Shown in pieces: positions 32,359 through 35,313 of a stretch of DNA of 35,313 nt. Position numbers and translations under genes: made by a program. This DNA is from Chryseobacterium kimseyorum (GTDB taxonomy: Bacteria; Bacteroidota; Bacteroidia; Flavobacteriales; Weeksellaceae). The notes beneath the pieces are model-generated. The model was not told the origin of the DNA, ran no database searches, and saw only the letters and a list, made by a program, of their open reading frames with translations. The stretch spans positions 214,596 to 249,908 of the forward strand of contig NZ_JAPDHW010000007.1 in the NCBI RefSeq assembly GCF_025971945.1, in the 5' to 3' direction. Position 1 is the first letter of the stretch, and each line of letters begins with the position of its first letter.

Positions 32359-33159
32359 ATGAAACAGACCGCAATATTATTTTTTGTCCTCTTCATGTTT
32401 GGATGCCAAAAAGCTTCAGGAAAATTAGAACAGGATGCCACAGTAAAAGTTGAAGCAAACACTGAAAAAAATAGTAACCAACCAAATCTTGAGATTAATT
32501 GTGAGGAATTTTTCCGTCAGGTTGTATTGTCGAGTAATCTCACCGCGGTTAAAAATTACAAAGATGTTTTTGTAAGAATTGAGAGCAGTTCTGAAGATAA
32601 AATTGTTTTAGAGGTTTACATAAAAAACAATATTTCAGAAAATTCTCAGGAACAGAGAATTAGCGAAAATGCAGTGGCATGGCTTCATTTTATGCTTGCT
32701 TCAGAAAAATTGTATGATATTACCGCTGATCCTGAAGATCCGATTGAAGTAACTTTCACTAAATCGCTTCTTGAAACTAGTGACTGGAGAAAATCTTGCG
32801 GAATTTCGCCTAAAAAAAGCGAAAACAAACTTTCAAACTCAGCGAAGGCTAACTGTAAGGAAATTCAAGGAGAAATGTTTTCCGGAGAAGAATGTCTGAT
32901 TCCGTCTAAGTCTTTAGACGAAGTTTATCACAATATGATCAATCAGTCAGTAGTAAAAGATGGTGAATTTCTCCTGAAAAAACTCCCCAAGATGACTACT
33001 ACAGAAAAAATTAATAAAAAAGGAATTATTGAAATTGTCTATAAAATTAAACAGAACGAAGTCTTAATAGAAATGCTGTACGCAGGAGGAATTACCGATA
33101 TTGAACTCAAAAAACAAAATGAATCTGTAAAGAGAAAAATTGTTTATAATGCAGATTAA
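32359..33159 (+). CDS. Candidate immunity lipoprotein
   Basis: A 266-residue predicted lipoprotein (lipobox Cys16, FVLFMFGC) of no family I recognise. The mature part is polar, with a first domain containing NCEEFFRQVVLSSN and AWLHFMLASEKLYDITADPEDP and a second with LPKMTTTEKINKKGIIEIVYKI. It lies 27 bases after the M23-type effector candidate, in the place and compartment expected for a periplasmic immunity protein that guards against a cell-wall-acting toxin. The immunity role is inferred from location only. Confidence 0.7.
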   Translation: MKQTAILFFVLFMFGCQKASGKLEQDATVKVEANTEKNSNQPNLEINCEEFFRQVVLSSNLTAVKNYKDVFVRIESSSEDKIVLEVYIKNNISENSQEQRISENAVAWLHFMLASEKLYDITADPEDPIEVTFTKSLLETSDWRKSCGISPKKSENKLSNSAKANCKEIQGEMFSGEECLIPSKSLDEVYHNMINQSVVKDGEFLLKKLPKMTTTEKINKKGIIEIVYKIKQNEVLIEMLYAGGITDIELKKQNESVKRKIVYNAD

Positions 33160-33259
33160 GCTGAGGTATTTAAATCTAGAAGATTCTAAGTAGCCAGTTA
33201 AACCGTAAATAAATTGCAAGATTTTACACAGACTTTTTCATAGAAAGAAGATTAAAAAT

Positions 33260-34201
33260 ATGATGATTCATTTTATTCGTCAGGGAGATACACTGCAGAA
33301 AATTGCAGATGAAATTAAGCTTGAAAATCCTTTTTACCTTAAAGAATTTCATAACCAATGTTGTGTAAAGGAAGATTTTATAGACGATGAACTGGTTTCC
33401 GGAAAAAAGCTTTTTCTGCCGGACTTCCGAAAGATTCAGGCTTATAATTCCAAAAATGATGCACCCTTCAAAAGCCAGATAAGGAATCCAAAGATTAACT
33501 TTCATCCCGAGAATTTAAATGTTAATTATAAAGTCAGTATTAGAGAATCTTCTCTTGTGGACGAAAAGAAAACAGAGAACTCATTTTCTTACCGGTTTTC
33601 TTTGCGATGGCTAAATAGAGAATTTGGTAATCATATTTTTCATCTTTCTAAAAACAATTTTTCGATTCAGAATCAGACAAAAATTGGTGATATGGCGATC
33701 GCATGTTTTCAATCTATTGATCCCATTGAAATTCAAACCAATTCAAAAGGTGAAATTATTTCAATTAAACTTTCCGAAGAAACAGTTAAAAAATTTTCTG
33801 AAATTAAAGCAGGTCTGCTGGATCAATTTCCTGATCAGTATGCAAAAATTTACATTGAAGAATTTGAGTATGCTGTTCTCAATCAGGAATTATTTCAGAA
33901 AAAAATGCAGGAAGATTGGATTATAAGAACTTATTTTGCACACATCAGAAACGATTTTAAATACGGAAAATCCCAATTTCATCTTTCTTTGGATAATGAA
34001 TTATTGAAGGTTGATCAAATGGTAAGAATTTCGACAAATGACGATGAAATAATTCTGAATCAGGAAGTGGAGAATGCTAATTTTAAAGGCGAGTTTACAG
34101 TTTCCAAAGAAAGTGGTTTGATTAACTCTTTAGACATCACCTATTCCTCTGTAGAATATGGTGTTTTGTATTCGACTGATTTTAAGGTGAATATAATTTA
34201 A
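33260..34201 (+). CDS. LysM-like type VI-associated protein
   Basis: A 313-residue protein without signal peptide. The first ~50 residues look like a LysM domain: IRQGDTLQKIADEIKLENP, then DELVSGKKLFLPD as the closing strand. The rest (about 60-313) is a mixed domain with no family I recognise, containing repeated helix/strand blocks (KIGDMAIACFQSIDPIEIQ; LDQFPDQYAKIYIEEFEYAVL). Two adjacent ATG codons (33260, 33263) are possible starts. Located between the effector pair and the tube gene, it may be an adaptor that loads effector or tip, or a second effector. Confidence 0.65.
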   Translation: MMIHFIRQGDTLQKIADEIKLENPFYLKEFHNQCCVKEDFIDDELVSGKKLFLPDFRKIQAYNSKNDAPFKSQIRNPKINFHPENLNVNYKVSIRESSLVDEKKTENSFSYRFSLRWLNREFGNHIFHLSKNNFSIQNQTKIGDMAIACFQSIDPIEIQTNSKGEIISIKLSEETVKKFSEIKAGLLDQFPDQYAKIYIEEFEYAVLNQELFQKKMQEDWIIRTYFAHIRNDFKYGKSQFHLSLDNELLKVDQMVRISTNDDEIILNQEVENANFKGEFTVSKESGLINSLDITYSSVEYGVLYSTDFKVNII

Positions 34202-34226
34202 AGGTTCTCGGTTAACATAAAAACCT

Positions 34227-34263
34227 ATCGTAGTTTTACTACATAAAATCGTAGAACTACTAC
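34227..34263. promoter_or_regulatory. Tandem palindromic direct repeats upstream of hcp
   Basis: ATCGTAGTTTTACTAC at 34227-34242 and ATCGTAGAACTACTAC at 34248-34263, 21 bases apart (two helical turns); each contains an inner inverted repeat (GTAG...CTAC). They lie 50-86 bases upstream of the hcp -7 box, fitting an activator binding pair. Confidence 0.5.
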
Positions 34264-34312
34264 AAATTTTCAAAAAGTTGGTAAAAAGTTTTAAAAATAT
34301 TTTTTGTGTAAT

Positions 34313-34320
34313 TATCTTTG
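34313..34320 (+). promoter_or_regulatory. -7 element of the hcp gene
   Basis: TATCTTTG, 48 bases before the start codon, with GTTTT (from 34288) at the -33 position. Confidence 0.55.
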
Positions 34321-34368
34321 AATAAAGAAAAACATTTCACGAAAATTAACGATTAAAATTTATTTATC

Positions 34369-34773
34369 ATGGCAGCAAATTCAAGAGGAATCTTAAAATT
34401 CAACGGAAGCGAAGGACAGAAATTATTAAAACTGAACTACAGCGTTTCGAGATCTACAGACGTATCGGGCAGAGTAGCATCTGACCCATCAAATGCAATC
34501 ATTAAATTAACGATTGAGGCAACAGAAAAATCTGACATCCTTGAATCTTTATTAAATGGAAAATACAAGCCGACTTCAGGTGAAATCACATTCAATAAAT
34601 CTCACGAAGAAGGAACCTTGATTACCTTGAACTGGGAAAATGGGTACGTTATTCAGCACGAAGTAGATTTCGATGCAGTAGACGAAAACTCAATGTTGAT
34701 CAGCTTTGTAGTAAGTGCGGAAAAAATCAACTACGGAACTGCGGCTTACGAAGGTCTTTGGCCAACAAGCTAA
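34369..34773 (+). CDS. tssD: Type VI secretion tube protein TssD (Hcp)
   Basis: A 134-residue Hcp-family protein of the Bacteroidota type (starts MAANSRGILKFNGSEGQKLL, ends INYGTAAYEGLWPTS). The beta-rich sequence with VSRSTDVSGRVASDPS and a central LESLLNGKYKPTSGEITF fits the ring-forming tube protein; hexamers stack to make the inner tube and can hold effectors in the lumen. No signal peptide. It has its own promoter and terminator, in keeping with the high copy number needed. Confidence 0.92.
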   Translation: MAANSRGILKFNGSEGQKLLKLNYSVSRSTDVSGRVASDPSNAIIKLTIEATEKSDILESLLNGKYKPTSGEITFNKSHEEGTLITLNWENGYVIQHEVDFDAVDENSMLISFVVSAEKINYGTAAYEGLWPTS

Positions 34774-34807
34774 AATCCGTCGATTCGTTTATAGTATTAT
34801 GGTATAC

Positions 34808-34835
34808 AAAAGACTGTCCGCAAGACGGTCTTTTT
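34808..34835 (+). terminator. Terminator after hcp
   Basis: Arms AAAGACTGTC/GACGGTCTTT (one G-U pair) around CGCAA, then TTTTT. The rest of the gap to the VgrG gene (34836-35125) shows no gene; a TAACTTTA at 35095-35102 is a weak promoter candidate. Confidence 0.85.
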
Positions 34836-35125
34836 CGTCTTCGATTAATATCCTGGGCACCTTTGAACTTTGTTCGTCTGTTTCGATAAAAACAGCTAAT
34901 TCGTGTGCTCTACTCCGACTTCTGACACTCTAAGCCTGATGAAAATCAATTTTCAAACTGGGCTGCAGTTTAGTTTGTTTGAATCTGTCTAAAAGAAACT
35001 TTTTCGAAGAGTATGCAGATTTTCAAATGCTTAGTAAAAAAGTTAAAATCAGAAATTTAATACGGTAAAATCTGTACAAATCGATAAAATTTAATAACTT
35101 TAATCCACCACACAATCACGACAAT

Positions 35126-35313
35126 ATGAATACCTTAGAAAAAAATGGAGGTTCATCCTTTCGCCCATCTCAAAATGCGGCAGGAATCTCAGAAAATCAT
35201 CATATGGGCATCAACCGATTAGTCAAGTTATCTTTGGTAATTGAAGGTAAAGTGATTAAATATTACAAACATTTCAAACTTACCCAAAGCGCACAGAAAC
35301 ATCATGAGTTTAC
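35126..35313 (+). CDS. Type VI spike protein VgrG/TssI, 5' end only
   Basis: The window ends inside this gene; 62 codons are visible from the ATG at 35126 (MNTLEKNGGSSFRPSQNAAG, later GINRLVKLSLVIEGKVIKYY). The strand pattern and GKVIKYYKHFKLTQSAQKHHEF-type ending match the N-terminus of Bacteroidota VgrG/TssI proteins, the spike that sits on the Hcp tube and carries the PAAR-like tip. The rest of the protein, any C-terminal effector domain, and following genes are outside the window. Confidence 0.75.
   Translation, partial: MNTLEKNGGSSFRPSQNAAGISENHHMGINRLVKLSLVIEGKVIKYYKHFKLTQSAQKHHEF

Overview
The window is AT-rich, uses Bacteroidota-type promoters (a TAnnTTTG -7 box, sometimes with a TTG/TTTG -33 box) and has few Shine-Dalgarno sequences. 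Its proteins look like those of Flavobacteriia, most probably Chryseobacterium or a close Weeksellaceae relative. The sequence is chromosomal. No tRNA, rRNA, CRISPR array or intact insertion sequence was seen.

Left part (1-14273): a repeat-bearing intergenic stretch and a secreted thioredoxin-like protein come first. They are followed by a minus-strand glycine betaine/proline ABC transporter operon (ATPase, permease, binding lipoprotein) with a long, palindrome-rich leader. Next are a DUF1304 gene, a Crp-like regulator with a DoxX/AhpD-like pair, a secreted PPC-domain protein, an mdaB-ygiN-like quinone redox pair divergent from a LysR gene, an aldo/keto reductase and a nitronate monooxygenase. 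A minus-strand series then encodes a NUDIX CoA pyrophosphatase, a PlsC-like acyltransferase, a small lipoprotein and an Mpl-like peptidoglycan-recycling ligase.

Middle part (14354-20645): a complete curli (functional amyloid, nucleation-precipitation) locus. It holds a curlin with exactly twenty 11-residue half-repeats, a second curlin-like subunit, a CsgE protein with an N-terminal CsgH-like domain, CsgF, CsgG with an extra C-terminal beta-barrel-like domain, and an additional lipoprotein (carboxypeptidase-regulatory-like + FN3-like + beta-propeller). A convergent LuxR-type regulator with a degenerate receiver, resembling CsgD in design, sits at the end. The fused and extra domains and the sixth gene are the least described parts of this system.

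Then comes a housekeeping block on the minus strand: HU, a 29-residue very basic ribosomal-type protein and RNase E/G.

Right part (23362-35313): one end of a Bacteroidota-type (T6SS-iii) type VI secretion locus. A LuxR-type regulator whose phospho-acceptor Asp is replaced by Glu lies divergent from membrane-complex genes (two TssO/TssP-like single-pass proteins, a PKD-domain single-pass protein, TssR). After a strong terminator comes a payload cassette: a DUF4280 PAAR-like tip, a 1006-residue multidomain M23-peptidase-like putative effector, a lipoprotein that is the candidate immunity protein, and a LysM-like protein. The Hcp/TssD tube gene follows under its own promoter, and the window ends inside a VgrG/TssI gene. 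Sheath, baseplate and ClpV genes, TssN and TssQ are not in the window and probably lie to the right.
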